From contig SEAD01000045.1 in NCBI GenBank assembly GCA_004173355.1, forward strand, positions 1 through 32,456: 32,456 nt of DNA. The letters are read 5' to 3'. The notes below the pieces were generated by a model. It made no database searches and was not told the DNA's origin. It saw only the letters and a program-made list of their open reading frames with translations. A program made the position numbers and the translations under genes. Positions 1 through 7,812 of this stretch are shown in pieces. Within the stretch, counting starts at the first letter, position 1. Each line of letters begins with the position of its first letter. This DNA comes from Chitinophagaceae bacterium. Its GTDB lineage: Bacteria; Bacteroidota; Bacteroidia; Chitinophagales; Chitinophagaceae.

Positions 1-1188
1 ATCAAGAATGCCGCAACCACGGCAGGTGTCCGCGTTATCCCGTCGAGGATGTCGATCCTCACGGAAAAACTGAATGATGAACGCGGCGTTTGCCAGTTCT
101 GCGGACAGTGCGGGCGCAACTGCAGCTACTATAAAGCTGACTTCTCCTCTCCCAACGTACTGATTTACCCGGCGATGAAAACGGGTAATATCGACATCAT
201 TGCCAACTCCATGGCACGCGAAGTGCTGACAGACAAGGAAGGCAAGGCAACCGGTGTATCCTACATCGATAAAACCGAAATGCAGGAATACCAGGTCAGT
301 GGCCGCGTGGTCATTGTGGCTGCATCCGCCTGTGAATCCGCAAGGTTGCTGCTCAATTCAAAATCACAGCGTCATGCAAATGGCCTGGCCAACGACAGTG
401 ATGTGGTTGGACGTTACCTGCACGATTCAACCGGAGCTGCCGTAGGCGGTTTCATTCCGCAGCTCTTCGGGCGGAAACGGTATAACGAAGATGGTGTGGG
501 TGGTATGCACGTGTATTCACCCTGGTGGCTGGATAACAAGAAACTGGATTTCCCGCGTGGTTACCATATCGAATACTGGGGTGGCATGGGCCAGCCGGCT
601 TACGGTTTCCAGTGGGGTATCGAAAACATGAACGGTAAATATGTAGTCAGCGGTAAAAAGAAAGAAGCCGGTGGTTATGGTGCTTCGCTGAAAGAAGACT
701 ACCGTCACTTTTATGGTGCAAGTGTTGGTATGGCGGGTCGCGGTGAAGCAATTTCATTTGCCCACAACCGTTGTACAATCGATCCGGAAGTGGTGGATCG
801 GTTTGGTATCCCCGTACTGAAGTTTGATGTAAAGTGGAGCGAGCATGAAATCAAACAGGCCAGGCACATGAAGGAAACCTTCAAGGAGATCATGCACAAT
901 ATGGGCGCAGTGATTACCTGGGGTGGTGATGACAACGAAACAAACAACTGGGGTCTGACCAAACCCGGCGAAATCATCCACGAAGCAGGTACCATCCGCA
1001 TGGGAAACAACCCGAAAACATCGGCACTCAATAAATGGAGCCAGGCACACGATTGCAAGAACCTGTTCAATGTTGATGGGGGACAGTTTGTATCACAGGC
1101 TGATAAAAATATCACCTGGACTATCCTCGCCCTGAGCATGCGCACCAGCGAATACATCATTGAGCAGTTAAAACAACAGAACCTCTGA
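1..1188 (+). CDS. GMC-family FAD-dependent oxidoreductase, C-terminal part (5' end outside window)
   Basis: The frame is open from base 1, so the start lies upstream; 395 residues are visible of a family that usually has about 560, and the N-terminal GxGxxG FAD site is missing. The C-terminal GMC_oxred_C signature HEAGTIRMG begins at visible residue 327, and the segment FNVDGGQFVSQADKNIT is the usual C-terminal substrate-side region. A cysteine cluster C-x2-C-x2-C-x3-C lies at bases 91-123 and resembles an iron-sulfur ligand set. The NPSLT-type motif of relatives reads KNITW here, so the Asn is kept and the Pro lost. The next gene starts 19 nt downstream and encodes the small partner subunit, so this is probably the catalytic subunit of a periplasmic glucoside or glucose dehydrogenase (inference). 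The exact substrate cannot be read from the sequence. Confidence 0.93.
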   Translation: MKNAATTAGVRVIPSRMSILTEKLNDERGVCQFCGQCGRNCSYYKADFSSPNVLIYPAMKTGNIDIIANSMAREVLTDKEGKATGVSYIDKTEMQEYQVSGRVVIVAASACESARLLLNSKSQRHANGLANDSDVVGRYLHDSTGAAVGGFIPQLFGRKRYNEDGVGGMHVYSPWWLDNKKLDFPRGYHIEYWGGMGQPAYGFQWGIENMNGKYVVSGKKKEAGGYGASLKEDYRHFYGASVGMAGRGEAISFAHNRCTIDPEVVDRFGIPVLKFDVKWSEHEIKQARHMKETFKEIMHNMGAVITWGGDDNETNNWGLTKPGEIIHEAGTIRMGNNPKTSALNKWSQAHDCKNLFNVDGGQFVSQADKNITWTILALSMRTSEYIIEQLKQQNL

Positions 1189-1207
1189 TTTCCCTAAAAA
1201 ATAAACT

Positions 1208-1876
1208 ATGGACAGGAGACAATCACTGAGACTTATTGCTACCGGGGCTATTGCTACCGGTGCCGTTGCCGCGGGATGCAACACTACCGAAGATAAAAAA
1301 GCAGTAGTGCCCGCCGATCCAAAATTGAATATCGACCGTTACGGAGAAGAACTGGCCTACGAAAAATCACTGATCGCAAAAGGTCATTTCTTCAATGAGC
1401 ATGAACTGAAAACAATCACCGTGCTTGCGGATATTATTATCCCGAAAGATGAGGTAAGCGGAAGCGCTTCCGATGCACAGGTACCCCACTTTATCGATTT
1501 TATTGTATGGGACATGCCACAGCACCAGCTGCCAATGCAGGGTGGATTGAAATGGCTGGATATGTATTGTTTCAGGACATACGACAAGCCTTTCGTAAAT
1601 CTCGACAGCAAACAACAGATTGAAGTAGTGGACCAGATCGCCTACCCCGACAAGGCAAAGCCCGATATGCGCCAGGGCGTGAAATTTTTCAGCCTGATGC
1701 GTAACCTGACAGCCACCGGTTTCTATTCTGCGGAAATCGGGCTGAAGGATGTGGGATACGCCGGCAACCAGCCCAATAACTGGAAGGGAGTACCGGATGA
1801 TGTGCTCAAACAATACAATATCGCCTACACCCAGAAAGAGCTCGACGAATGTGTAACATTTAAGGAAAACGTATAA
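1208..1876 (+). CDS. Gluconate 2-dehydrogenase subunit 3-like Tat lipoprotein (small partner of the GMC dehydrogenase)
   Basis: This 222-residue protein belongs to the gluconate 2-dehydrogenase subunit 3 family. It begins with a twin-arginine-like signal (RR at residues 3-4, then an Ala/Gly-rich hydrophobic stretch) ending in a lipobox AAGC with Cys24, so it is predicted to be exported folded and lipid-anchored. The family motif is clear around residues 75-100 (ADIIIPKDEVSGSASDAQVP followed by HFIDFIV). In known relatives this small subunit is needed for export and maturation of the GMC catalytic subunit, which often has no signal of its own. It follows the GMC gene by 19 nt and is followed by a strong terminator, so the pair ends a transcription unit. 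It is a paralogue of the protein at 9549-10184, but only distantly similar. Confidence 0.92.
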   Translation: MDRRQSLRLIATGAIATGAVAAGCNTTEDKKAVVPADPKLNIDRYGEELAYEKSLIAKGHFFNEHELKTITVLADIIIPKDEVSGSASDAQVPHFIDFIVWDMPQHQLPMQGGLKWLDMYCFRTYDKPFVNLDSKQQIEVVDQIAYPDKAKPDMRQGVKFFSLMRNLTATGFYSAEIGLKDVGYAGNQPNNWKGVPDDVLKQYNIAYTQKELDECVTFKENV

Positions 1877-1917
1877 AACAAAGGGGTTAACCCGACCCTT
1901 TTTGTTAAAAGTCCCTG

Positions 1918-1952
1918 AAACCGCCGCGAAAAACCCTTTTCGCGGCGGTTTT
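1918..1952 (+). terminator. Rho-independent terminator after the first dehydrogenase pair
   Basis: A perfect 15-bp stem (left arm 1918-1932, right arm 1937-1951) closes a 4-nt ACCC loop; the stem core is CCGCCGCG and the right arm runs into TTTCCTTTTG. It lies 42 nt after the stop of the subunit-3 gene. Confidence 0.9.
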
Positions 1953-1955
1953 CCT

Positions 1956-1985
1956 TTTGTACGGCATGCCACGGCATTATTTTTG
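1956..1985 (+). promoter_or_regulatory. Bacteroidota-type promoter for the esterase gene
   Basis: TTTG at 1956-1959 and TATTTTTG at 1978-1985 match the -33 TTTG and -7 TAnnTTTG elements with an 18-nt spacer. A start near 1990 would leave a leader of about 27 nt before the ATG at 2018. It sits directly behind the preceding terminator, which supports an independent unit. Confidence 0.6.
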
Positions 1986-2017
1986 GCCTGACCGTTGAAA
2001 TAACTAAAATCCGATAT

Positions 2018-2911
2018 ATGAAACTTACCAGCCTTACCCTTATTTCACTCCTGATGCTTGCCGGTGCACAGTCTGCCTGCAGGAAGGACAGCGAATCACT
2101 GGAGAAAATTACCCCCATCATAATAGACACGCTGCCCGGGGGCCATGACACCACCGCTACCCCTCCGCCGGCAAACCCACCTGCGGAAATAATCGAAACC
2201 CGGCCGGCTGTCCTCTCCGCGGTCAATGTCAATGTAAATGCAAACTGCCAGGGTTTTTATAAAGCGCTCCCGGCACGTTATGATTCCACCACAAAAAAAT
2301 ACCCGCTGATCATTTTCATCCATGGCCTGGGAGAACTGGGCAATGGCACTTCGCAGCTCGACAAGGTACTGGCCAATGGTACCCCGAGATTGCTGAAGAA
2401 TAAAACCTTTCCTCCCAATTTTGTATCCGGTGGTAAAAACTATTCGTTTATTGTAGTGGCGCCCCAGTTCAAGGCATGGCCTTCCGGTGCCGATGTGAAT
2501 GCGGTGATTGATTACGCGGTCAGGACTTACCGGATTGATGAGAGCAGGATTTATGTATCGGGGCTGAGCATGGGAGGCGGTGGTACCTGGGCATTTGCAA
2601 CCGCGTTCCCATCCAGGGCGGCAGCGATTGTACCGATCTGCGGCGCACAGGGGGCATCTACAGCCAATGCCAGCAAAATTGCCAAAGCGGGTCTTGCAGT
2701 CTGGGCCTTCCACAATACCGATGATCCTACTGTGGCGGTACTGAATACCAACAACTGGATCCAATACATTAACAATGCAAGTCCATCTGTCCCTGCCAGG
2801 AAGACGATCTGGCCGACCGGCGGACACAATGCATGGAGTAAGGCAACCGATCCGAATTACAGGGAAGGCAACCTGAACATGTACGAATGGATGCTGCAGC
2901 ATCAACGGTAA
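2018..2911 (+). CDS. Exported alpha/beta-hydrolase (esterase / prolyl-oligopeptidase-like), probable lipoprotein
   Basis: The 297-residue protein has an N-terminal hydrophobic signal followed by Ser-Ala-Cys and charged residues, fitting a Bacteroidota lipoprotein signal with a weak lipobox. A Pro/Thr-rich linker covers about residues 30-70. The alpha/beta-hydrolase fold follows: the oxyanion-region motif LIIFIHGLGELG, the nucleophile elbow GLSMGG with Ser184, an acid candidate at Asp235 or Asp236 in HNTDDPTV, and the catalytic His270 in GGHNAW. This is typical of the phospholipase/carboxylesterase and feruloyl-esterase-like branch. It has its own promoter and is followed by a shared terminator, so it is transcribed alone, although it lies in the sugar-oxidation locus. 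The substrate is unknown; removal of acyl groups from plant-derived glycosides is possible but only inferred. Confidence 0.9.
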   Translation: MKLTSLTLISLLMLAGAQSACRKDSESLEKITPIIIDTLPGGHDTTATPPPANPPAEIIETRPAVLSAVNVNVNANCQGFYKALPARYDSTTKKYPLIIFIHGLGELGNGTSQLDKVLANGTPRLLKNKTFPPNFVSGGKNYSFIVVAPQFKAWPSGADVNAVIDYAVRTYRIDESRIYVSGLSMGGGGTWAFATAFPSRAAAIVPICGAQGASTANASKIAKAGLAVWAFHNTDDPTVAVLNTNNWIQYINNASPSVPARKTIWPTGGHNAWSKATDPNYREGNLNMYEWMLQHQR

Positions 2912-3039
2912 ACGGTTGGGGTATGGGCAAAAAAAAGGGGTGGATAGAAATCCTCCCCGGCTTTAAAATCCAATATCCTATGAAAAACCGATGAAGTACT
3001 GGCAAATTAAAGACCAAGTTGGTTTAAACGGGAGGCACC

Positions 3040-3120
3040 GGGCCATTGAGAATTAAGTTCCCCATCCGGCCCCGGATGGTAGCTTGCCCGGACTGAAACA
3101 TGGGGAATAAATTCTCCAGA
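3040..3120. other. Intergenic stretch with a short palindrome
   Basis: The 286-nt gap between the convergent genes ending at 2911 and 3198 holds a hairpin CCATCCGG-CC-CCGGATGG within 3060-3085, flanked by TTCCCCAT and ATGGGGAA that could pair outside it. No ORF or known RNA family is recognised. It may be part of a 3' untranslated region. Confidence 0.3.
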
Positions 3121-3150
3121 CCTCGTTACATAACTATGGTTTATCATACG

Positions 3151-3180
3151 AAAAATGGCCACCGATGGGTGGCCATTTTT
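3151..3180. terminator. Bidirectional terminator between convergent genes
   Basis: A perfect 13-bp stem, AAAAATGGCCACC at 3151-3163 and its complement at 3168-3180, encloses the loop GATG. A-run and T-run flanks give a U-tract on either strand. It can end the esterase transcript (+) and the DUF1080 operon (-), whose last gene stops at 3198. Confidence 0.88.
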
Positions 3181-3197
3181 CACTGTAATCCGTTTAC

Positions 3198-3944
3198 CTA
3201 TAATTTCTTAATCTTTATATTCCGGAACCAGACCGTGTTTCCATGGTCCTGGAGCCCGATGCGGCCGCTTTTATACGTGCCAAAATCAGCCATGCCCTTG
3301 AATTTGCTGCCCGCGACGAGTGCTTTCCATTCGGGTGTCCAGAGATTGGTGGAAACCACATTCACCCCGTTCAGGTAAAGGTCGAGTCTTCCATTCACGG
3401 ATTTGATCTCCGCACTGTTCCATTCCAGGGCCGGTTTTACCGTTTCCTTGGTACAGGGGATCAGGTCATACAGGTCACCCGCGCGGTGTTTGTGGATTTT
3501 CGCATCGCTGTGGCGTTCGTTGTCCAGTACCTGCATTTCCGGTCCGGTGAGCCAGGGGTATTGGTATTTGGGATCTTCATGGATGTAAAATATCACACCG
3601 CTGTTGCCCCCTGTGTCGATTTTCCATTCATATTTCAGGTGGAAATTACCAAACTCTTCGTCCGTGACGATATCGCCCCCATCAGCTGCCTGCCAGTCTG
3701 CCTTGTGTGCCGCATCGAGGACAAGGCTTCCATCTTTAACCTGCCAGGCCTTGCCTACTTCACCACCACCGTATTTGTGCCAGCCTTTGAAACTGGTACC
3801 ATCAAACAGGGGCACAAAGCCATCCTGGTCTGCTGCTGATCCTGCCATATTTGTGTTTGCTGATTGATTGGTTGTTGTTGCCTTCGGACCGCTGCAGGCA
3901 ACAAGACCCGCCAGCGCAGCACCCGCCAGAATTGATTTAAGCAT
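3198..3944 (-). CDS. DUF1080 lipoprotein (3-keto-disaccharide hydrolase family)
   Basis: This 248-residue protein has a lipoprotein signal with lipobox LVAC (Cys17), a Thr/Asn/Ala-rich linker to about residue 40, and one DUF1080 domain. Domain hallmarks are FVPLFDGTSFKGWHKY near the start, NFHLKYEWKIDTGGNSGVIF in the centre, GPEMQVLDNERH, and the terminal GRIGLQDHGNTVWFRNIKIK. Members fold as concanavalin-like jelly rolls, and characterised ones act on 3-keto-glycosides after a dehydrogenase has oxidised C3. Placement beside two GMC dehydrogenase pairs and a cytochrome supports that role. It is the last gene of a three-gene minus-strand operon and starts only 3 nt after the cytochrome stop. 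Direct hydrolysis versus hydration of an eliminated intermediate cannot be told from sequence. Confidence 0.93.
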   Translation of the reverse strand: MLKSILAGAALAGLVACSGPKATTTNQSANTNMAGSAADQDGFVPLFDGTSFKGWHKYGGGEVGKAWQVKDGSLVLDAAHKADWQAADGGDIVTDEEFGNFHLKYEWKIDTGGNSGVIFYIHEDPKYQYPWLTGPEMQVLDNERHSDAKIHKHRAGDLYDLIPCTKETVKPALEWNSAEIKSVNGRLDLYLNGVNVVSTNLWTPEWKALVAGSKFKGMADFGTYKSGRIGLQDHGNTVWFRNIKIKKL

Positions 3945-3947
3945 CCG

Positions 3948-4340
3948 TTATTTTTTAAAAGTGAGAATATACTTTACCATGGTTTCCGCATCAGCCTGTG
4001 TCACGGTCGGGTGTGCCAGCATCGGGATCTGTCCCCATACACCGCTTCCCCCGTTGATAATTTTTTCTGCAAGCTTGGGAATAATACCCGGAGCCTCTGC
4101 CGCATATTTATTTGCAATGTCCTGGTAACTCGGCCCCGTCAGGACTTCATAAGGCTTGTGGCAGGTTGCGCAATCCGTGGCTGAGGTCAGTTCAAGCCCC
4201 GGTGCATAATCCGGGTTGGAAGACGGACCTGCATCGGCAACGGGTTTATCCGGAGTTGCTGCGGTGTCCGTTTTTTTGGGATTGCTGTTGCAGGCAACCA
4301 GTGTGGCAATTGTAAGCAAAGTGAGGCCTATCCTTTTCAT
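3948..4340 (-). CDS. Small c-type cytochrome lipoprotein
   Basis: The product has 130 residues, with lipobox LVAC at Cys17, a Pro/Ala/Asp-rich linker, and a single class I cytochrome c domain from about residue 45. The haem site CATCH uses Cys57, Cys60 and His61; Met107 in GQIPMLAHP is the likely sixth ligand, and the C-terminal helix ETMVKYILTF is typical. It is predicted to sit in the periplasm on a lipid anchor. Glucoside 3-dehydrogenases of the GMC type commonly pass electrons to such a cytochrome, and its location between the isomerase and DUF1080 genes makes it the best candidate acceptor for the dehydrogenases of this locus (inference). The gap to the upstream isomerase gene is 31 nt. 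Confidence 0.93.
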   Translation of the reverse strand: MKRIGLTLLTIATLVACNSNPKKTDTAATPDKPVADAGPSSNPDYAPGLELTSATDCATCHKPYEVLTGPSYQDIANKYAAEAPGIIPKLAEKIINGGSGVWGQIPMLAHPTVTQADAETMVKYILTFKK

Positions 4341-4371
4341 ATTCGCGTTTTAGTGTTTAGTGTTTGTTGAA

Positions 4372-5430
4372 TCAGTTGTCCAGCCCAAGGAGGGAACGGT
4401 TGAATTTTTCGTCCGTAGCTACTTTGGCAAAATCATCAAAAGTTTTATCGGTGACGCGGATGATGTGATCGGCAATGAACTTCGCCCCTTCCCTCGCGCC
4501 ATCTTCAGGATGTTTGAGGCAGCATTCCCATTCCATGATCGCCCAGCCCTTGAAATCGTATTCGGTGAGTTTGCTGAAAATACGTTTGAAGTCCACCTGC
4601 CCGTCACCGGGTGAGCGGTAACGACCGGCCCGGTTAAGCCAGGACTGGTAACCGCCAAACGTGCCCTGGCGGCCGGTTGCATTGAACTCTGCGTCTTTTA
4701 CATGGAAAGATTTAATGCGTTCATGGTAGAAGTCGATATACTGGATATAGTCGAGTTGCTGCAACACAAAATGGGACGGGTCATACAGGAGGTTTGCCCT
4801 TTTATGGTTGTTGACCTTTTCCAGGAACATTTCATAGGTAATACCGTCGAACAGGTCTTCACCCGGATGGATCTCGTAACACACATCCACACCCTGCCCG
4901 TCGAAATAATCGAGGATCGGCAACCAGCGTTTGGCGAGTTCCCTGAATCCTTCATCCACCAGTCCCGCAGGACGCTGCGGCCATGGATGGAAAGTATGCC
5001 AGAGCAGCGAACCACTGAATGTAGGCATGGTAGAGATGCCGAAACGACGGCTTGCATCGGCAGCATATTTCACCTGCTGAACCGCCCATTCCGTACGTGC
5101 TTTCGGGTTTTTGCGGTACGCTTCCGGTGCAAATGCATCAAAAAGGTCATCATATGCCGGATGCACTGCCACCAGCTGGCCCTGCAGGTGCGTGGACAAC
5201 TCGGCCAGCTCCAGACCACAATCATTCACTGTGCCCTTGATTTCGTCCGCATATACCTGGCTTTCGGCCGCCAGTTTGAGATCAATAAAATTGGGATCGT
5301 TAGTTGGGAGCTGGATGGCCTTGAAACCAAGCGATTCAGCCCAGAGACAGATTGAACGCAGGTTATTGAATGGAGCCTGCTCACCGATGAATTGTGCAAG
5401 GAAAATTCCGGGACCCTGGATTGTAGTCAT
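4372..5430 (-). CDS. Cytoplasmic TIM-barrel sugar isomerase/epimerase
   Basis: This 352-residue protein belongs to the xylose-isomerase-like TIM-barrel superfamily (AP endonuclease 2 fold). Putative metal ligands lie at the expected strand ends: Glu186 in VCYEIHPGED, Asp217 in LLYDPSHF, His243 in SFHVKDAEF, and Glu300 or Glu302 in IMEWEC. There is no signal peptide, so it should act in the cytoplasm, unlike the two Tat-bearing relatives at 6838 and 10210. It is the first gene of the minus-strand operon with the cytochrome and DUF1080 genes. A likely role is isomerisation, epimerisation or elimination of an imported (keto-)sugar; the reaction cannot be assigned further. The start at 5430 leaves a complete barrel and a 164-nt divergent region to the MFS gene. 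Confidence 0.92.
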   Translation of the reverse strand: MTTIQGPGIFLAQFIGEQAPFNNLRSICLWAESLGFKAIQLPTNDPNFIDLKLAAESQVYADEIKGTVNDCGLELAELSTHLQGQLVAVHPAYDDLFDAFAPEAYRKNPKARTEWAVQQVKYAADASRRFGISTMPTFSGSLLWHTFHPWPQRPAGLVDEGFRELAKRWLPILDYFDGQGVDVCYEIHPGEDLFDGITYEMFLEKVNNHKRANLLYDPSHFVLQQLDYIQYIDFYHERIKSFHVKDAEFNATGRQGTFGGYQSWLNRAGRYRSPGDGQVDFKRIFSKLTEYDFKGWAIMEWECCLKHPEDGAREGAKFIADHIIRVTDKTFDDFAKVATDEKFNRSLLGLDN

Positions 5431-5594
5431 GTTAAAATCGTTTAACCGGTGCGGGGGGCACCAGCCTTTGTGTCATTTCGACGGAATAATTAAAAGGCAA
5501 ATTAAAATAACGTCACCAAAAAGTAAATATGTGCCTAAAAATACTACATTTAGCTTTTGAACAAATATATTAATTGTCTAACGAAAGGCTCATT
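5431..5594. promoter_or_regulatory. Divergent control region of the sugar-oxidation arms
   Basis: The 164-nt AT-rich gap must hold the promoters of both arms, the minus-strand isomerase operon and the plus-strand MFS operon. TAGCTTTTG at 5551-5559 is one step from the TAnnTTTG element for the plus strand, but no convincing -33 element is seen, so exact boxes are not assigned. AAAGG shortly before the ATG at 5595 may aid translation of the MFS gene. Confidence 0.4.
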
Positions 5595-6824
5595 ATGAAA
5601 TCTAGCACCCGGGTCCAGCTTTCCCTGATGATGTTTCTTGAATTCTTTATCTGGGGGGGCTGGTTTGTCACCCTTGGTACTTTCCTCTCTTCCAACCTGA
5701 ATGCCTCCGGCGCCGAGAGCGGAGCTGTTTTCTCCACACAATCCTGGGGTGCAATTATCGCTCCGTTTATTATCGGGCTGATTGCCGATCGCTTCTTCAA
5801 TGCTGAAAAAATACTTGGTGTCCTTCACCTCGCAGGTGCTTTCCTGATGTACCAGATGTACAACGCAAGTTATATCTCTGTATTCTACCCGTATGTATTC
5901 GTGTACATGGTCCTGTTTATGCCCACGCTTGCGCTGGTCAATTCTGTTTCGTTTAACCAGATGCAGAATCCTGAAAAACAATTTGCCAACATCCGCGTGT
6001 TTGGTACGGTCGGCTGGATCCTGGCAGGTGTGATCATCAGCTTTGTGTTCCATTGGGATGCCAAGGAGAGTGTGTCACAGGGCCTGTTGAAAAATACCTT
6101 CCTGCTTTCCGGTATTGCTTCCCTTGTACTGGGGTTGTTCAGTTTCACCCTGCCCAAAACACCACCGAAAAGGATCAAAGGTGAAAAGGTAAGTGTGAAT
6201 GAAATTCTCGGACTGGATGCACTGAAATTACTCAAGGATAAAAATTTCCTGATCTTCTTTGTGGCCTCAATCCTTATCTGTATCCCGCTTGCATTCTACT
6301 ACCAGAATGCCAATTCATTCCTGGGTAATGTGGGCATGAAGAACCCGACGGGGATTATGACCATCGGGCAGATTTCGGAGGCGCTTTTCCTCCTGCTGAT
6401 CCCGGTCTTTTTTGGCAAATATGGTTTCAAGAAAACCATCCTCGTGGGTATGCTTGCCTGGGCGGTACGGTATGTCCTGTTTGCATTCGGTGATGCGGGT
6501 GCGCTCAGCTTTATGCTGATCATCGGTATTGCGCTGCATGGTATCTGTTATGATTTCTTTTTTGTATCCGGGCAGATCTACACCGATTCCAAGGCCGGCG
6601 AGAAATATAAAAGTTCGGCGCAGGGACTGATCACGCTTGCCACTTATGGAGTGGGTATGCTGATCGGATTCTGGATAGCGGGTAAAATCACGGATGCCTA
6701 TACCACACCTGCAGGCCTTGATTACAAAATGATCTGGGGTATCCCTGCGGCGATTGCTGCTGCGGTATTCCTGCTATTCCTTGCCACATTCAGGGACGAA
6801 AAGAAACCAGTTTCCGCACACTAA
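5595..6824 (+). CDS. MFS permease, nucleoside:H+ symporter (NupG)-like
   Basis: This 409-residue integral membrane protein has about 12 hydrophobic segments and begins with the family-typical LSLMMFLEFFIWGGWFVTLG. The ATG at 5595 is chosen over an in-frame TTG at 5574 because an AAAGG box precedes it and the family N-terminus begins there. The family is named for nucleoside permeases, but Bacteroidota copies sit widely in sugar-oxidation clusters, so the cargo here is more likely a sugar or keto-sugar (inference). It is the first gene of the plus-strand operon and is followed after 13 nt by a Tat-exported isomerase. Its presence suggests that a periplasmic product is carried into the cytoplasm. 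Confidence 0.92.
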   Translation: MKSSTRVQLSLMMFLEFFIWGGWFVTLGTFLSSNLNASGAESGAVFSTQSWGAIIAPFIIGLIADRFFNAEKILGVLHLAGAFLMYQMYNASYISVFYPYVFVYMVLFMPTLALVNSVSFNQMQNPEKQFANIRVFGTVGWILAGVIISFVFHWDAKESVSQGLLKNTFLLSGIASLVLGLFSFTLPKTPPKRIKGEKVSVNEILGLDALKLLKDKNFLIFFVASILICIPLAFYYQNANSFLGNVGMKNPTGIMTIGQISEALFLLLIPVFFGKYGFKKTILVGMLAWAVRYVLFAFGDAGALSFMLIIGIALHGICYDFFFVSGQIYTDSKAGEKYKSSAQGLITLATYGVGMLIGFWIAGKITDAYTTPAGLDYKMIWGIPAAIAAAVFLLFLATFRDEKKPVSAH

Positions 6825-6837
6825 AACAGAATGCCAG

Positions 6838-7752
6838 ATGGAAAATAAATCCTCCCGCAGGAAAGTCCTCAAACAGATTGCAGGAACAGCCCTGCTGGCC
6901 GGTGCTTCACCTGCATTCGCTATGGCCGGCAATATGCATTCCCCCAACAATGAAGACAAAGATGGCAGGTACAGGCTTAAAGGCAATATCAACCATTCCG
7001 TCTGCCGCTGGTCGGCCGCATACCTCAGCCTGGAAGACCAGTGTAAGCTCATGGTGGATATGGGCATAAAAGTGATTGACCTGCTAAAGCCGGACGAATG
7101 GCCGGTGATAAAAAAATATGGGCTTGAATGTTCCATGTGTTATATCAAGGGGGAAGTCAGTCTTACCAAGGGTTTCAATGACCCGGCCAACCATGCGCTG
7201 CTGGTAAAGGAATACCTTGAAGCCATCCCGCTGGTGGCGGAAGCGGGTTACAAAAACCTGATCTGCTTCAGTGGCAACCGCAACGGGATGGATGACAAAG
7301 TGGGGCTCGACCACTGTGTTACCGGCCTCAGGCAGATCATGCCGCTTGCTGAAAAACATGGTGTGATCATCCAGATGGAACTGTTCAACAGCCGCGTCGA
7401 CCACAAGGATTATATGGCCGACAACAGCGACTGGGGTGTGGCCCTCTGTAAAAAACTGGGATCCCCCAATTTCAAACTCCTGTATGATATCTACCATATG
7501 CAGGTCAATGAAGGGGATATCATCCATCGCATACGGGAGAACCACCAGTACTTTGGCCACTACCACGTGGCAGGTGTACCGGGCCGGCACGAACCCGATC
7601 TTTCACAGGAACTCTACTACCCTGCTGTAATGAAAGCCATAGCCGATACCGGTTTCAAAGGTTATGTAGCGCAGGAGTTCATTTTTACCGGAAAAACAGA
7701 TGCGGAAAAAACCAAAGCCCTCCGTGCCGCGGTAAAGATTTGTGACATCTGA
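6838..7752 (+). CDS. Tat-exported TIM-barrel isomerase, hydroxypyruvate isomerase-like
   Basis: The product has 304 residues. The ATG at 6838 is preferred because the protein then begins with a twin-arginine signal (RR at 7-8, hydrophobic stretch to about residue 28 with AFA before the likely cut). The barrel resembles the hydroxypyruvate isomerase branch, with likely metal ligands Glu181 (QMELFN), Asp217 (LLYDIYHMQ), His243 (HYHVAGVPGR) and Glu280 (VAQEF). Export in folded form fits a metal-loaded periplasmic enzyme. It is 13 nt behind the MFS gene and 60 nt ahead of the second GMC dehydrogenase. Its substrate is probably the oxidised sugar made by that dehydrogenase rather than hydroxypyruvate (inference from context). 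Confidence 0.92.
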   Translation: MENKSSRRKVLKQIAGTALLAGASPAFAMAGNMHSPNNEDKDGRYRLKGNINHSVCRWSAAYLSLEDQCKLMVDMGIKVIDLLKPDEWPVIKKYGLECSMCYIKGEVSLTKGFNDPANHALLVKEYLEAIPLVAEAGYKNLICFSGNRNGMDDKVGLDHCVTGLRQIMPLAEKHGVIIQMELFNSRVDHKDYMADNSDWGVALCKKLGSPNFKLLYDIYHMQVNEGDIIHRIRENHQYFGHYHVAGVPGRHEPDLSQELYYPAVMKAIADTGFKGYVAQEFIFTGKTDAEKTKALRAAVKICDI

Positions 7753-7812
7753 AAATATCGGACGGAGAATACTTTGCGACGTATAAACACTTCAAACACT
7801 TAAACTTTTCTC

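Noticed and set aside
2096-2905. A 269-codon minus-strand open frame opposite the esterase gene
   Set aside because: It is rich in Arg, Cys and His with no domain-like pattern, while the plus strand has a full catalytic triad, signal peptide and promoter. It is an antisense shadow.
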